This document shows positions 53,021-62,036 of a stretch of 64,000 nt of DNA, in pieces. Numbering within the stretch: the first letter of the stretch is position 1; each line of letters starts with the position of its first letter. The stretch comes from DATJLY01 sp963729295 (GTDB lineage Bacteria; Pseudomonadota; Alphaproteobacteria; ATCC43930; CGMCC-115725). The position numbers and the translations under genes were made by a program. Below the pieces are notes generated by a model that was not told the origin of the DNA, did not search any database, and saw only the letters and a program-made list of their open reading frames with translations. Location: positions 282,614-346,613 of the forward strand of contig CAVSNJ010000027.1 of assembly GCA_963729295.1 (NCBI GenBank). The letters run 5' to 3'.

Positions 53021-53968
53021 TCAGCGGATGGGCGATGCGGCGGCGGCGTAGGTCTCGCGCGGCGGATCGTCGATCATGGCGCCGGTGAGGTCGGCGGCGC
53101 GCGCGAAGCCGCGCCGCGCGCACCAGGCGGCGAGATCATCGATGAGCGACACCAGCCCCGAGGGATTGCGGAACGTCAGATACCCCACCATCACCGCCGA
53201 GGCGCCAGCCAGCATGTATTCGACCACGTCCTCGGCCTTGCAGATGCCGCCGCAGCCGATGATCGGAATTTTGACCGCGCGCGCGCATTGATAGACCATA
53301 CGCAGGATGATCGGCTTCACGCCCGGCCCGGAGATGCCGCCGAGCTTGTTGCCGATCGCCGGGCGGAAATTGTCGAGATCGATCTTGAGGCCGAGGATCG
53401 TGTTCGAGACGACGAGCGCGTCGGCGCCGGCGCGCTCGGCCGCCTCGGCGATCGAGATGATGTCGCCGGCATTGGGCGAGAGCTTGGCCCAGATCGGCTT
53501 CTCGGTCGCCTCGCGCACGCCCTTCACCACCTGATAGGTGTGATCCTCGTTCAACGCGAAATTGCCGCCGCCGGGATTCCGCGTCGGGCACGAGATGTTG
53601 AGCTCGATCGCCGCCACCTCGGGGATCGAAACCTCGCGCGCCATCTCGGCGAAATCCTTCGGGTCCGTCGAGGTGATGTTGGCGACGAGCGGCGGCGAGA
53701 ACTGCTTGTACTCGGGCACCTGGTGCTCGAGGAAATAGCGCAGCCCATTGGTCGGCAGGCCGATCGAGTTGATCATGCCGCATTCGACCTCGGCGATGCG
53801 CGGCGGCGGATTGCCGGCACGGAATTCGCGCGACACCGATTTCGAGACGAGCGCGCCGAGCCGGTTCAAGTCCATCACCTGCGCCAACTCGGCCGAGAAC
53901 GTGCCCGAGGCCGGCATGATCGGATTGGGCAGCGTGACGGAGCCGATCTTGACCGACAGGTCTACCAT
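53021..53968 (-). CDS. pyrD: Dihydroorotate dehydrogenase, class 1B catalytic subunit
   Basis: 315 aa, no membrane anchor. VKIGSVTLPNPIMPASGTFS at the start, active-site Cys in ELNISCPTRNPGGGNFAL, PIWAKLSPNAGDIISIAEAA, and FMN contacts in IIGCGGICKAEDVVEYMLAG. The Cys base and the adjacent pyrK identify class 1B, which uses NAD+. It overlaps pyrK by 7 bases. Confidence 0.9.
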   Translation of the reverse strand: MVDLSVKIGSVTLPNPIMPASGTFSAELAQVMDLNRLGALVSKSVSREFRAGNPPPRIAEVECGMINSIGLPTNGLRYFLEHQVPEYKQFSPPLVANITSTDPKDFAEMAREVSIPEVAAIELNISCPTRNPGGGNFALNEDHTYQVVKGVREATEKPIWAKLSPNAGDIISIAEAAERAGADALVVSNTILGLKIDLDNFRPAIGNKLGGISGPGVKPIILRMVYQCARAVKIPIIGCGGICKAEDVVEYMLAGASAVMVGYLTFRNPSGLVSLIDDLAAWCARRGFARAADLTGAMIDDPPRETYAAAASPIR

Positions 53969-54831
53969 CCGACCGCCTCCTGCATGTCGAACACCGGCCC
54001 TTCGATGCAGACGCGGCGCAGCAGCTTCTTGCCTGCGACCTCGAACGCCTTGACGCAGACGTAGCAGGGGCCGAGGCCGCAGGCCATGACCTGCTCCATC
54101 GCCACCTGGCCGGGAATGTTGTGGTGCGCGCCCAAGCGCTTCATCGCCTGGAACAGCCGGTTCGAGCCGCAGGTGAAGAAGGCATCGGCCTTGCCGTCGG
54201 CGATGAGCTTCTGGAGCAGCGCCTCGACATTCGCCACCTCGCTCGTGCCATCGCTGTCCAGGACCGGCACGATTTGTGCGCCCACGGCCGCGAACAGATC
54301 GCCGGTCATGACGAGGTCGGCCTCGCGCGCCGACAGGATCGCGGTGACGCCGACGCCGGCCGCACCCGCGAGCGCCGAGATGGGCGCGAGCGTCGCGAGG
54401 CCCACGCCGCGCCCCAGGACGACGATGTGGCGCCACGCCGGCTCGAGGTGGAAGCCCACGCCCAACGGCCCCACGATGTTGAAGCGGTCGCCCGGCTTCA
54501 TCTGCGCCGCGCCGAACGTGCCGCGGCCCACGGTCTTGTACAGGAACTCGATGCGGCCCTCGGTGCGATCGACGCGATAGATACTCTGCGGCCGGCGCAG
54601 CCACAGCTCGCCGTCGTCGGGCGAGGGGCAGAGCCAGTTGAAGAATTGCCCGGCCTTGGCCTCAAGCGCCTTGTCCGAAGCTTCGAGCACGAGGTGCTTG
54701 TATTCGCGGTTGATCCAGTCGTTGCGCACGACCGGACAGAGCATTTCCTCGGCCGGCTGCGGCGCGCCAGCGCCGTGCGGCGGGTCTTGGCCGACCACGA
54801 ACGGGGCCGAGGCGAAGGCGTACTGCGTCAT
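53962..54831 (-). CDS. pyrK: Dihydroorotate dehydrogenase electron-transfer subunit
   Basis: 289 aa. FAD domain LWLRRPQSIYRVDRTEGRIE, then NAD domain HIVVLGRGVGLATLAPISAL, and 2Fe-2S cysteines in MACGLGPCYVCVK (about residues 247-258) with a fourth in RVCIEGPVF. It passes electrons from PyrD to NAD+. The N-terminal 30 residues are longer than usual. Confidence 0.88.
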   Translation of the reverse strand: MTQYAFASAPFVVGQDPPHGAGAPQPAEEMLCPVVRNDWINREYKHLVLEASDKALEAKAGQFFNWLCPSPDDGELWLRRPQSIYRVDRTEGRIEFLYKTVGRGTFGAAQMKPGDRFNIVGPLGVGFHLEPAWRHIVVLGRGVGLATLAPISALAGAAGVGVTAILSAREADLVMTGDLFAAVGAQIVPVLDSDGTSEVANVEALLQKLIADGKADAFFTCGSNRLFQAMKRLGAHHNIPGQVAMEQVMACGLGPCYVCVKAFEVAGKKLLRRVCIEGPVFDMQEAVGW

Positions 54832-54909
54832 CGCTTGGTTCTTAGCACGGCGCTTCGGCGCCGGGAAACGGCAAGCGTCCGAGTGTTACCAGGCATCGCT
54901 GAGCCGGGC

Positions 54910-56538
54910 TCAGAGGCCAGTCTGGCGCTCCGCCGCGCGGATCGCGCCGAGCGCGTCCTTGAGCCGGCCATCCCGGCCATAGAGATCGTCGCGGAATTCG
55001 ACCGTGCCGTCCTCGTCGACGAAACTCGTCGCGTAGAGGAGCCAGACACGCCAGGGCCGGGTCAGATCGACCCGGCTCTTGCCGCCCGCCGCGAGCGCTT
55101 CACTGATGAGCTCTTCGTCCCAGCCAAGATCGCGCAGCACGAAACCCGCGAGCTCGCTCGCGTGCTCGAGGCGGACGCAACCGTGGCTCTGCGCGCGGAA
55201 GAAGCGGTCGAAGGCGAGGCGCGACGGCGTGTCGTGGAGATAGACGTCGAACCGGTTCGGCGTCTCGAACTTGAGCTGGCCCAGCGGATTCTTCGGACCG
55301 GGCAACTGCTGCCAGCCGCGGCCCGGCGTGAATACGATGTCGTTCTTCAGGAGATAGGAGCGATCGCGCTTCGACTTCGGCATGATCTCCTTGGTGACGA
55401 TCGAGGCCGGGATGGTCCAGGTCGGGTTGAGCTGCACGGCGACCATGGCCGTGCGCACGACCGGGGTCGGATGATCAGGATCGCCGACCACGACCTTCAT
55501 GGTCATGGCAAGGTTGCCGTCATTGACGATTTGCAACGCCTCGGCCGGCACGTTGACCATCATGTAGCTCGCGCCGAGATCGTGCGGCAGCGCCCGCCAG
55601 CGCTCGAGATTGAGCTCGATCTGCTCGATCCGCGCGCGCACCGGCACGTTCATGGCGGCGAGCGTCCTCGGCCCGATCGCGCCATCGACGGCGATGCCGT
55701 AGCGGCGCTGGAAGCGGCGCACCGCCTCTTCCATCGCGCCGTCGAACATTGCGGCCGCATCGTCGGGCGGCGCCACGGTTTCGGGCGCGGGTGCGCCGCC
55801 CGAAATCGCGGCGACGTGCTGGATCGGACCCGATGCGGCGGCCGGAGCGCTCGCCGGCACAGGTGCCGGCGACGGCGGCAACGGCGCGAGGTCGCCTTCG
55901 GCCTCGAGGCGCTTCCTCGCGGCGCGCACGCGCTCGCCCATCATGCCGAGCTTCAACGGCTCGCCGCGCGGCACCTGCGCCCAGCCGCCGGCGGTGGCCA
56001 TCGCGCGATAGCGTGCGAGTGCGGCGACGAGGCGGCGGTAATAGGGATGCTGCGGCGGCAGGCTCGCGTACCAGGCGCCGAGATCATGCGCGAGCGCCGT
56101 GGTAAGTCCGCCCGCCGCGTCGAAGGACGGCGCGGAAATGGCCCAGTCCTGCTCGAGCTGGTCGATGGCGACGCGGCCTTTGGCGAGCGCCGTGGCGTAG
56201 GCGAGCGCGAGACGTGTCAGAGCGACGTCGCGCGCCGCGCCATCGCCGCTGCCGCCCGCCAGCGCTTTCGGGAAGGTGAAATCGAGGCCCTGGTCGGCGG
56301 CGCCGGCGAGCGCGGCCTCGAGCGCCGCGACTCGCGCCGGGTCGGTCCAGGCCGGGGCGTCATTGCGCGCGGCATAGAACGCGCGCAGGCTCGCCGCATC
56401 GGCGTCGGCCGCGGCGCCATCGAGAAGCGCCGCGATCGTTTGCGGGGCCGGCGCGGACGCATCGCTCCAGGCCGGCGCCGGGAGGCCGATAACCGCCCAG
56501 GCAAGCAGGACAGCGATGACGCTCGAGCGAATTTGCAT
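54910..56538 (-). CDS. L,D-transpeptidase, YcbB/LdtD-like, exported
   Basis: 542 aa, signal peptide in residues 1-25 (VIAVLLAWAVIGLPAPAW). A helical scaffold domain (about 30-190) is followed by an Ala/Pro-rich linker, a peptidoglycan-binding domain (AVRRFQRRYGIAVDGAIGPR) and the YkuD domain with catalytic Cys in QSHGCVRLEHASE, near residue 455. LdtD-type enzymes make 3-3 cross-links in peptidoglycan. It diverges from mepA, another wall enzyme. Confidence 0.92.
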   Translation of the reverse strand: MQIRSSVIAVLLAWAVIGLPAPAWSDASAPAPQTIAALLDGAAADADAASLRAFYAARNDAPAWTDPARVAALEAALAGAADQGLDFTFPKALAGGSGDGAARDVALTRLALAYATALAKGRVAIDQLEQDWAISAPSFDAAGGLTTALAHDLGAWYASLPPQHPYYRRLVAALARYRAMATAGGWAQVPRGEPLKLGMMGERVRAARKRLEAEGDLAPLPPSPAPVPASAPAAASGPIQHVAAISGGAPAPETVAPPDDAAAMFDGAMEEAVRRFQRRYGIAVDGAIGPRTLAAMNVPVRARIEQIELNLERWRALPHDLGASYMMVNVPAEALQIVNDGNLAMTMKVVVGDPDHPTPVVRTAMVAVQLNPTWTIPASIVTKEIMPKSKRDRSYLLKNDIVFTPGRGWQQLPGPKNPLGQLKFETPNRFDVYLHDTPSRLAFDRFFRAQSHGCVRLEHASELAGFVLRDLGWDEELISEALAAGGKSRVDLTRPWRVWLLYATSFVDEDGTVEFRDDLYGRDGRLKDALGAIRAAERQTGL

Positions 56539-56641
56539 GACAACCCTAGGGGCGCGCGCGAGGCCCGTCGCCCGTTCCATAGCAGAAATCACGACACGTT
56601 GAGATGACAACGGAACCGCCTTGGCAAAGTCCTTCTGGCAA

Positions 56642-56659
56642 TGTGACAACATGGTCACA
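56642..56659. promoter_or_regulatory. Inverted repeat TGTGAC-N6-GTCACA between ldt and mepA
   Basis: Perfect 6-base inverted repeat with a 6-base spacer, 104 bases upstream of the transpeptidase gene and 45 bases upstream of mepA. Its spacing is two bases longer than a CRP site. It could be an operator for the divergent pair; no factor can be named. Confidence 0.3.
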
Positions 56660-56703
56660 CCCGCGCGCGGTTCCAGCCCGGTTTGGTGATAGTGTTTAAT
56701 CCG

Positions 56704-57582
56704 ATGACGCTCCGTCTTACCGTCCTCGCTCTCCTTCTTCTCGCGCCGGCCGGCATGGCGCGGGGCGACGACGGCAATCCGTGGAGCCGGGCAAGCGCGC
56801 CGACGCAAGGATCGCCGGCCGCGATCGGCAGCCCGGCCAAGGGCTGTCTCGAAGGCGCCGTCACGCTGCCGCCGGACGGACCTGGCTACCAGGTCATCCG
56901 GCTCAGCCGGCGGCGCTATTTCGGCCTGCCCGAGACGGTCGATTACGTGCGCCGGCTCGGCGTCGCGGCGTCCGCCGCCGGGCTGCCGCCGCTCTATATC
57001 GGCGACATGGCGCAACCGCGCGGCGGGCCGTTGCCGTTCGGCCATGCCAGCCACCAGACCGGGGTCGATGTCGATATCTGGTTTACGCTCGAGCCGAAGC
57101 CGCCACTGGCGCCCGCGGCGCGCGAGAACGTGGCGCTGCCATCGATGCTGCTGCCGAGCTGGCGCGCGGTCGATGTCAAACATTTCGGCGAGCGCCAGGT
57201 GACGCTGCTGCGGCTTGCGGCGAAGGATCCGCTCGTGGACCGCATCTTCGTCAATCCGGTCATCAAGGCGACGCTGTGCCGCCGCCTGCCGCCCACCGAC
57301 CACGCCTGGCTCGGCAAACTGAGGCCGTGGTTCGGGCACGACGACCATTTCCACGTCCGCCTGAGCTGCCCGCCCGATTCGCCGGAGTGCGAGCGCCAAG
57401 CGCCGGTGCCGCCCGGCGACGGATGCGACGCGACGCTCGCGTCCTGGGTGCGCGATCAGCGCCCGCCGAAGCCGGGCGCGCCGCCGCCGCGACGCAAGAT
57501 GCCGAGTCTTCCGGCGCAATGCCGCGCGGTGCTGGCGATGCCGGGCGCAGCCGGAGTCGCGCGCGCTACTTCTCCTCCATGA
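56704..57582 (+). CDS. mepA: Penicillin-insensitive murein endopeptidase (MepA family)
   Basis: 292 aa from the ATG at 56704; a GTG at 56683 is in frame. Signal peptide LTVLALLLLAPAGMARG. The zinc LAS peptidase motifs are FGHASHQTGVDVDIWF (about residues 112-127) and GHDDHFHVRLSCP (about 212-224). It cleaves D-Ala-mDAP cross-links. The last 17 bases overlap the convergent cyclase gene. Confidence 0.93.
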   Translation: MTLRLTVLALLLLAPAGMARGDDGNPWSRASAPTQGSPAAIGSPAKGCLEGAVTLPPDGPGYQVIRLSRRRYFGLPETVDYVRRLGVAASAAGLPPLYIGDMAQPRGGPLPFGHASHQTGVDVDIWFTLEPKPPLAPAARENVALPSMLLPSWRAVDVKHFGERQVTLLRLAAKDPLVDRIFVNPVIKATLCRRLPPTDHAWLGKLRPWFGHDDHFHVRLSCPPDSPECERQAPVPPGDGCDATLASWVRDQRPPKPGAPPPRRKMPSLPAQCRAVLAMPGAAGVARATSPP

Positions 57583-59914
57583 TCCACACGCCGTTCCAGT
57601 CGTCCGCCGGCGGGTGGCGGGCATAGTAGCGGCAGCGATCGAGGAACACGCGCGACGGCTTGTCCCTCGGCGCGAGCTCCAGCGCCTCGGTGAAGCTCGC
57701 GATGGCGCCCGCCCAGTCGCGCCTTTGGTAGCGCTCGAACCCGCCCTCGTAGAGCGTGATGACGCGGCGCATGCTGGGGAACGTGTGCTCGGTATTGTGG
57801 CTCAGCAATTCGTAGAGTTGCGTCGGCTTCGACTTCCCTTTCACCTGCAGCACGTCGATGCGGCGCAAGATCGCGGGCGTGGTCAGCGCCTCGACCGTCG
57901 GACCCGAGACCAGCACCTTGGTGCCGTAATGCTTGTTCGCGCTCTCGAGCCGCGCGGCGAGGTTCACGGTGTCGCCGATCACGGTGTATTCCATGCGCTT
58001 CACCGAGCCGACCGAGCCCGCCAGCACCTCGCCGGTGGCGAGCCCGACGCCGATGTCGATGGCGGCGAGGCCCTCGCCGGCGCGCCGCGCGTTGAGCTGC
58101 TCGAGCGCGCGGATCATCTCGGTCGCGACGCGGAGCGCTCGGTCGGCGTCGGCCACGTCCTCGACCGGCGCGCCGAAGATCGCCATCAGCGCGTCGCCGA
58201 TATATTTGTCGAGCATGCCGCCATGCGACAGCACGACCTCGACCATCTCGGTGAAATACTCGTTCAGCATCGCGACGGTCTGCTGCGGGCTCATCGCCTC
58301 GGTCAGCGTCGTGAACTGGCGGATGTCCGAGAACAGCACGGTCGCGACGTGCGAGCTGCCTTTGAGCATCTCGTCGCCGCTGGCGAGGAGCCGGTCCACC
58401 ACCTCCTTCGCCATGTAGCGCGACATGGTGTTGCGGACGCGCTTCTCGCGCGTGATGTCCTCGAGCACCAGCATGTAGCCGATCGCCTTGTTGTCGAGAT
58501 CGAGGAGCGGCGCCGCGGTGCAGTTGACGGCCGCCATGTTGCCGTCCGGCATGAGCAGCTCGGTATCGGCGTGATAGTCTGTGGTGTTCTGCGTCACGAC
58601 ATATTCGAGACTGCGCGTGACCCAGGCGTTGCGGTTGCCGAACACCTGCTCAGCCGGGCGGCCCAGCACGTCGTTCGCGTTGAAGCCGAGGATGCGCTCG
58701 GCCGCCTCGTTCACCTTGGCGATGTTCAAGCGCTGGTCGAGCGTGATGACGCCGTTCGACAGCGATTTGAGGATGCTCTCGTTGTAGTTCTTGAGCGCGA
58801 GCACGTCGGAGAAGAGCTGCGCGTTGTGGATCGCGATGGCGATCTGGGCGCAGAACGCCTTGAGGCGGCGCACGTCGAGCGCGGCGAACGGGCCGCCGCG
58901 CTTGTTGAGCACCTGGACGATGCCGAGATGGAGGCCCGCGCGGTCGATCACCGGCGCGCACAGGATGTTGCGCGTCTTGAAGCCCGTCGCCTTGTCGACC
59001 GTGCGGTTGAAGCGCGGGTCGGCGTAGGCGTCGGGGATGTTGAGGATCTCGGACGATTGGAAGGCGGCGCCAACCAGGCCGGCAGTGGACTTGACGCGCA
59101 GCTCCTTCTGCTCGCCGCCGTCGGTGACCTTGGCCCAGAGCTCGTCCTTATCGCGGTCGTAGATGAAGAGAGTTGCGCGCTCCGCCTCCAGGAACTCGGT
59201 GCAGGCGTGCATGATGCGGTTCAAGAGCACGTCGAGCTGCAATTCACTCGAGATCGCCTCGGCAATCGCGAGCAGCTCGATCTCATCGCGCCGCGCGCGG
59301 TCCAGCAGCTCGGCGAGCCGCGCTTCCTCGATCGCGTTGGCGGCCTGGCGGTTGATTGCCTCGAGGAGCGCGCGATCGTCCTCGGTGAAAGCAGTGCGGC
59401 GCTTGTTCAGAACCTGGGTGACGCCCCGCGGCTTGCCTTCGCGATTGCGGAGCGGCACGCACAGCATGTTCTGCGTGACGTAGCCGGTCTGGCGATCGAC
59501 CTCGGGATTGAAGCGTGCGTCCTTGTAAACGTCGTCGATGATGACGGGCTCGCCCGACTGGAACACCGCGCCGGCGATGCCCGCGCCGGCCGGGATGCGG
59601 ATCTCGCGCACGCCCTCGCCGCTCGCCACGCGCGAGAACAGCTCGCCCGCGTCCGGATCGTTGAGGAAAAGCGTGGCGCGCTCGGCGTCGAACACTTCCG
59701 TGATCAGCGCGATCATGCGCGGCAGCTGATGGTCGAGCGTCATGTGCTCGGTCACCGTGTCGGACACTTCGGCGAGGATCGAAAGGCGCCGCAGCAATTC
59801 GACGACGCGCTCGGCGAGCGCCAGGTCGCCGCTTTTGAGCGCTGCGGCCAAATCCCGGCTTTCGCCGACCGGCTTGCCGATCACCGTCTCGAGGACGTTT
59901 CGCGCGCCCCGCAT
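57566..59914 (-). CDS. Class III adenylate/guanylate cyclase with GAF-GAF-PAS sensors
   Basis: 782 aa. Two GAF domains (about 45-200 and 215-370; RATLFLNDPDAGELFSRVAS, RATLFIYDRDKDELWAKVTD), a PAS domain (about 380-500; GVITLDQRLNIAKVNEAAER) and a cyclase domain (about 530-715). Metal Asp residues are in LFSDIRQFTTL and YIGDALMAIFG, and the transition-state Asn/Arg in GDTVNLAARLES. The last 60 residues look TPR-like (FERYQRRDWAGAIASFTEAL). Soluble, no membrane segment; makes cAMP or cGMP in response to an unknown small ligand or redox cue. Confidence 0.93.
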   Translation of the reverse strand: MRGARNVLETVIGKPVGESRDLAAALKSGDLALAERVVELLRRLSILAEVSDTVTEHMTLDHQLPRMIALITEVFDAERATLFLNDPDAGELFSRVASGEGVREIRIPAGAGIAGAVFQSGEPVIIDDVYKDARFNPEVDRQTGYVTQNMLCVPLRNREGKPRGVTQVLNKRRTAFTEDDRALLEAINRQAANAIEEARLAELLDRARRDEIELLAIAEAISSELQLDVLLNRIMHACTEFLEAERATLFIYDRDKDELWAKVTDGGEQKELRVKSTAGLVGAAFQSSEILNIPDAYADPRFNRTVDKATGFKTRNILCAPVIDRAGLHLGIVQVLNKRGGPFAALDVRRLKAFCAQIAIAIHNAQLFSDVLALKNYNESILKSLSNGVITLDQRLNIAKVNEAAERILGFNANDVLGRPAEQVFGNRNAWVTRSLEYVVTQNTTDYHADTELLMPDGNMAAVNCTAAPLLDLDNKAIGYMLVLEDITREKRVRNTMSRYMAKEVVDRLLASGDEMLKGSSHVATVLFSDIRQFTTLTEAMSPQQTVAMLNEYFTEMVEVVLSHGGMLDKYIGDALMAIFGAPVEDVADADRALRVATEMIRALEQLNARRAGEGLAAIDIGVGLATGEVLAGSVGSVKRMEYTVIGDTVNLAARLESANKHYGTKVLVSGPTVEALTTPAILRRIDVLQVKGKSKPTQLYELLSHNTEHTFPSMRRVITLYEGGFERYQRRDWAGAIASFTEALELAPRDKPSRVFLDRCRYYARHPPADDWNGVWIMEEK

Positions 59915-60090
59915 CGTTGGCCCCTGCTGCCGGACGCGAAAAGATTAACGCCCGTGCTTGTGACGGCCATGCTGGCGGCGTTGGCGGCGCGGGGTCAACC
60001 GAAATTGACGGGGCGCATTCGACTGGGAATCCGATTGCCCGGATGGGCCGATCGGTGGGACACTCTGCGCGCAATGCTGGCGAGGCCTTT

Positions 60091-60594
60091 ATGAGCACCC
60101 AATCTTTACGCGCGCCGTCGATGCTCGCCGTTCTGTTCTGCGCCGGATGCGTCGTTTCTCCGCCGCCGCCGCTGATGCCGCTACCGCCGGCGGCCGATGT
60201 AGCTCCGCCCGCACAAGCCGCCGCCGCGCCGCAGGAACAAGCCGCGCAAGCGGGCCCGACCTGCCGCGAGTTCAAGGAGACGATCACGCTCAACGGAGCG
60301 CCCCAGGAGGCCTGGGGCACGACGTGCCTGCAACCCGACGGCACCTGGAAAGTCATGGCGTCGCCGCAACTCGACGGCGCGCCGTCGACGACCGCGACTG
60401 CCGCCGCGGCGACGACAGCGCCGCCGCCCGCGCCACCGCCGCAACAGCAACAGCAACAGGCGGTCGCGGTGCCGTCCTATCCGGCCTACTCCTATTACTC
60501 GTATCCGTACCCTTATCCCTATTACTACTACCCGCCCTACTATTACGGTGGCCCGGTCGGCGGCGCCGTGTTCGCGCGCGGCCGCTGGCGCTGA
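60091..60594 (+). CDS. Proline/tyrosine-rich lipoprotein, surface-antigen-like
   Basis: 167 aa. A short signal ends in FCAGC, a weak lipobox, so lipid attachment at about Cys19 is likely. A small domain CREFKETITLNGAPQEAWGT then TCLQPDGTWKV resembles the C-terminal unit of 17-kDa/RT0821-type surface antigens. A Q/A/P linker and a Tyr-Pro-rich tail (YSYYSYPYPYPYYYYPPYYY) follow. Probably outer-membrane associated. Confidence 0.7.
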   Translation: MSTQSLRAPSMLAVLFCAGCVVSPPPPLMPLPPAADVAPPAQAAAAPQEQAAQAGPTCREFKETITLNGAPQEAWGTTCLQPDGTWKVMASPQLDGAPSTTATAAAATTAPPPAPPPQQQQQQAVAVPSYPAYSYYSYPYPYPYYYYPPYYYGGPVGGAVFARGRWR

Positions 60595-60647
60595 GCCAGA
60601 TCAGGGCGCGGGCCGCGCCATTTCCGCGGCGCGAAACGTCTCGACGT

Positions 60648-60869
60648 TTAGTGAATTCGCTCGGTGCCGTCGGGCTCGCGTTTCACGAGCTCGGCCGTGA
60701 CGCGCGCAATCCATGACCAGACGACGCAGCTCAGCTCGTCCTCGCGGCGGCAATGTTTGAGCGCCTCGCGCCCGGCGACCGCGGGCGCGTCCTCGCCATG
60801 CTGCCGCACGAGCAGGACCGCCGCCTCCCAGATCTGCCGCTCGCTCGTCATGGCGCCGCTGGTGGTCAT
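60648..60869 (-). CDS. Small uncharacterised protein (DUF6961-like)
   Basis: 73 aa if started at the ATG at 60869; a start at 60926 is possible. RQIWEAAVLLVRQHGEDAPA, VAGREALKHCRRE and VVWSWIARVTAELVK form three predicted helices, in the style of short alphaproteobacterial DUF6961 proteins. Function unknown. Confidence 0.6.
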   Translation of the reverse strand: MTTSGAMTSERQIWEAAVLLVRQHGEDAPAVAGREALKHCRREDELSCVVWSWIARVTAELVKREPDGTERIH

Positions 60870-60948
60870 GCGGAAATTCTCTCCCGCTCGATCAAGGCCG
60901 CGCCGCGCGCTTCGTTCCCGGCACAACCGTTGCGGTCGCAGGTGGCAC

Positions 60949-61437
60949 TCAATTCAGCGCGATGGTCGCCAGCGGTTCGATCCGCACGAGGGCGAGACCT
61001 TTCCGGGCCATGCCGAGTTGGCGCGCCGCCTGCTGCGACAGGTCGATGGCACGGCCCTTCACGCCCGGTCCGCGATCGTTGATGACGACATCGACCGATT
61101 TGCCGTTGCGAAGGTTCGTCACCTTGACGTGAGTATTGAACGGCAGGCTGCGGTGCGCTGCGGTGAGCTTGCCGGCATCGAAGATCGCGCCGCTCGCGGT
61201 GACGCGGCCGTTCTGGTCCGGCCCGTACCACGAGGCGACGCCGACCTGCGCCTTCGGCCGCGGCGGCGCCGGCTTTTGCGCCGGAGCCGGTGGCAGGATT
61301 GCGACGCTGCCGGACGCATCCGGCGGCCGCGCCGCCGTCAGGGCAGCCTCGCCGATGCCGAGCGGAAGAGCGGCCGCGAAGCCCAAGCCCATGAGACCAT
61401 AAAGGCAAACTCGAGTTACGACGTCCCGACCCCGCAT
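60949..61437 (-). CDS. rlpA: Septal ring lytic transglycosylase RlpA family protein
   Basis: 162 aa from the ATG at 61437. A hydrophobic N-terminus (VCLYGLMGLGFAAALPLG) and a Pro-rich linker lead to the double-psi beta-barrel: VGVASWYGPDQNGRVTASGA, LPFNTHVKVTNLRNGKSV and the catalytic Asp in VVINDRGPGVKGRAIDLS. RlpA cleaves denuded glycan at the septum. No SPOR domain is present. Confidence 0.9.
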   Translation of the reverse strand: MRGRDVVTRVCLYGLMGLGFAAALPLGIGEAALTAARPPDASGSVAILPPAPAQKPAPPRPKAQVGVASWYGPDQNGRVTASGAIFDAGKLTAAHRSLPFNTHVKVTNLRNGKSVDVVINDRGPGVKGRAIDLSQQAARQLGMARKGLALVRIEPLATIALN

Positions 61438-61574
61438 AACCCCGCCGCATCGGCTCCGTTGGACCCCAAGTCGCAAAACGGGCGGGGCGCGCCGGCCGTT
61501 CCATGGCAACGGCGGGAGGTTCACGGTTGCTGCGGCGTTCTCCGCATTGCCGCGCGATCAGCGCCGCGCGCTGT

Positions 61575-61955
61575 TCAACTTTCGGGCGGGACCGGGCGCG
61601 GCCGCCGGTCGGGGCCGATCGCGACATAGGTGAAGATGCCTTCGGTCACATGCGCCCATTCGCCGGTCAGGCCGCGCCGCGCCCAGCTCTCGACCTTGAC
61701 GGTGAGGGACGTTCGGCCGGTCTTGACGATGGTCGCGTAGCAGCTCACCTCGTCGCCGACGAAGACCGGCAGGAGGAACGTCATACCGGTGATGGCGACG
61801 GTTGCGACTCGGCCCTTGGCGCGCCGCCCGGCGACCGAGCCCCCGGCCAGGTCCATCTGCGACAGGACCCAGCCGCCGAAAATATCGCCGTTCGGATTGG
61901 CGTCAGCCGGCATGGTGATGGCGCGCAGCGCAGGCTCTTTCGGCGGCTCAGTCAT
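61575..61955 (-). CDS. yciA: Acyl-CoA thioesterase, YciA-type hotdog
   Basis: 126 aa. ITMPADANPNGDIFGGWVLS with the catalytic Asp, QMDLAGGSVAGRRAKGRVAT, MTFLLPVFVGDEVSCYA and GIFTYVAIGPDRRPRPVP. It hydrolyses short- to medium-chain acyl-CoAs. It is divergent from parE, 81 bases apart. Confidence 0.9.
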   Translation of the reverse strand: MTEPPKEPALRAITMPADANPNGDIFGGWVLSQMDLAGGSVAGRRAKGRVATVAITGMTFLLPVFVGDEVSCYATIVKTGRTSLTVKVESWARRGLTGEWAHVTEGIFTYVAIGPDRRPRPVPPES

Positions 61956-62036
61956 CGCGATGTTCCTTGCGCGAAATTCGACCAGATGTTGTGATGCGCG
62001 AGTTCGACGCTACAGTATGATGGGTTCATAGGACGC

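Noticed and set aside
54121..56607. 828-codon plus-strand frame opposite pyrK and the transpeptidase
   Set aside because: Covers two unrelated real genes on the other strand and is Arg/Ala/Glu-rich without motifs.
56642..56659. CRP/FNR site between the transpeptidase and mepA genes
   Set aside because: The TGTGA and TCACA halves are 8 bases apart, not 6, so I keep only a generic inverted repeat.
57614..60094. 826-codon plus-strand frame opposite the cyclase
   Set aside because: Antisense shadow of the GAF-GAF-PAS-cyclase; no family features.
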